Shown here piece by piece: positions 33,104 through 33,693 of a DNA stretch of 33,693 nt; within the stretch, counting starts at the first letter, position 1; each line of letters starts with the position of its first letter. The stretch spans positions 1-33,693 of the forward strand of contig QEXY01000148.1 of NCBI GenBank assembly GCA_003130875.1, in the 5' to 3' direction. Both the position numbers and the translations under genes were made by a program. The notes under the pieces were generated by a model. It saw only the letters and a program-made list of their open reading frames with translations, was not told the origin of the DNA and did not search any database. This DNA comes from Ardenticatenia bacterium (GTDB lineage: Bacteria; Chloroflexota; Anaerolineae; 4572-78; NAK82).

Positions 33104-33584
33104 CAGACTGCTCCCTCACAGTGCGGTTGTAAGCATGGCGTCTGACGTCGCCGCCCCAGACCCGTCGCCTGATGGGCCTGCACCGCCAGCTGTTCCCACT
33201 CCACCGGTGTGCAGCGTGGTGCAGTGTGCGGGCGGCGCGAGCGATCCTGCAGCCCTGCCGCTCCCTCAACCTGATCGCACGCCACCGGACGCGCGGTGCA
33301 CCACGTTCGCGCCGTGACGTTGATGCCACCCAGATCGTGGTAAGTGGTACGTGCGCACCGATTGCTCCCTTGCCTTCAACGAGTGCATCGCTTAACCTTC
33401 CCGATGGGCCCGTTCGGCCATAGGTGGTGCTCCTCCTGTTAGAGTTGTTGCCACAATTCGTAGATGCGAGGAGCGCCGCCTTTTGTCCAGATCGCCTGGA
33501 TCACCGGGTAACGAGCTTCTGGCGCACGCACTCACCCGCTTGGCAAAGCGTTTGAGAAGTAAAAAGCTCTGAAAGTTCAGGCTG

Positions 33585-33690
33585 GTATAATTGAGGATGT
33601 TGAAAAAGTCCCTTGACCGCCCAGATTTTCATAGGAAAATGGGCCAATAAAGCGGGTAACTAAAGAGTTTTTCAACACCCTCGTATAATT
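33585..33690. mobile_element. MITE-like element with 8-bp target duplication
   Basis: A 90-base element (33593-33682) flanked on both sides by the direct repeat GTATAATT (33585-33592 and 33683-33690). Its ends are inverted repeats: GAGGATGTTGAAAAAGTCC from the left and GAGGGTGTTGAAAAACTCT read inward from the right, 16 of 19 matching. The centre holds a hairpin (ATTTTC ATAG GAAAAT within CCCAG...TGGG). It has no coding capacity, so it would move with a transposase from elsewhere in the genome. Confidence 0.75.
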
Positions 33691-33693
33691 GAC

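Larger units (their letters stand above)
32640..33552 (-). pseudogene. Decayed transposase-like element, copy B
   Basis: Longer relative of copy A. Fragments in transcript order: PVIQAIWTKGGAPRIYELWQ, then MHSLKAREQ with YHDLGGINVTARTW, then AGLQDRSRRPHTAPR and TPVEWEQLAVQAHQATGLG (a clear IS481-like HTH block), then an inserted repeat block of about 160 bases, then HTIRYILRRCG, GVYSAHRAWGVDETFRHIH, ADVQVIDTRGVGA (start of the DDE domain) and FLAYDLE. Stops and frame changes break it throughout and it ends inside the DDE domain near 32640. The region homologous to copy A is 32842-33552. Confidence 0.62.

Noticed and set aside
31153-33423. Several 60-190 codon frames on both strands in the tail of the window
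   Set aside because: They cross the repeat units and the decayed transposase copies, change frame relative to one another, and have no ribosome binding sites; treated as pseudogene and repeat material.
1-33693. CRISPR array or defence system
   Set aside because: No regularly spaced direct repeats with unique spacers and no cas-like, restriction or toxin-antitoxin proteins were seen.

Overview
The window looks like a stretch of chromosome from a moderately GC-rich bacterium of the phylum Chloroflexota, in the Anaerolineae/Caldilineae neighbourhood. The pointers are a eukaryote/archaeal-like (type 2) IleRS, a DUF2723 membrane transferase with the C-terminal beta domain common in that phylum, a class I DhnA-type aldolase, and a cytochrome c maturation (System I) operon with zinc-ribbon membrane proteins. 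This placement is inference from protein character, not from a marker tree.

Layout. (1) 20-6608, minus strand: M32 carboxypeptidase, MBL-fold hydrolase, AlaX-type tRNA-editing protein and IleRS, closely spaced and probably one operon with its own promoter and a hairpin leader. IleRS has the unusual GVHH form of the HIGH motif. (2) 6609-6967: no gene, but several perfect hairpins, a minus-strand terminator and two TATAAT boxes; a candidate small RNA or structured leader. (3) 6968-14143: acyl-CoA thioesterase, TPR protein, DUF2723 transferase, LecA-like lectin-domain protein, UXS-type nucleotide-sugar decarboxylase and a family 2 glycosyltransferase, a loose envelope-sugar neighbourhood. (4) 14201-14775: a 56-residue membrane peptide translationally coupled to an FlK-like thioesterase. 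(5) 14796-20423, minus strand: aconitase, Der GTPase, PPOX-fold flavin/F420 protein, a membrane protein and a MoaD/ThiS-like protein. (6) 20674-29720, plus strand: a zinc-ribbon membrane protein followed by ccmE, ccmF, ccmH, a TlpA/CcmG-like thioredoxin, a CcmI-like zinc-ribbon protein, a beta-domain membrane protein, ccmA, ccmB, ccmC and ccmD, closed by a strong hairpin. (7) 29782-31024, minus strand: class I fructose-bisphosphate aldolase and tRNA-Arg(CCG). (8) 31025-33693: an accessory tail with two decayed copies of the same transposase-like element, both carrying the same nested short repeats, two small genes of unknown function, an IS200/IS605-like hairpin pair and a 90-bp MITE-like element with an 8-bp target duplication.

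How the genes work together. The best-defined system is the cytochrome c maturation operon. CcmABCD would load heme onto CcmE, CcmF would be the heme lyase, and CcmH plus the TlpA-like protein would keep the apocytochrome CXXCH cysteines reduced. Its CcmE uses a CxxxY heme-binding motif rather than the usual histidine motif, yet a CcmH gene is present. Three extra membrane proteins are embedded in the operon and have no assigned function. Aconitase and aldolase fit ordinary central metabolism.
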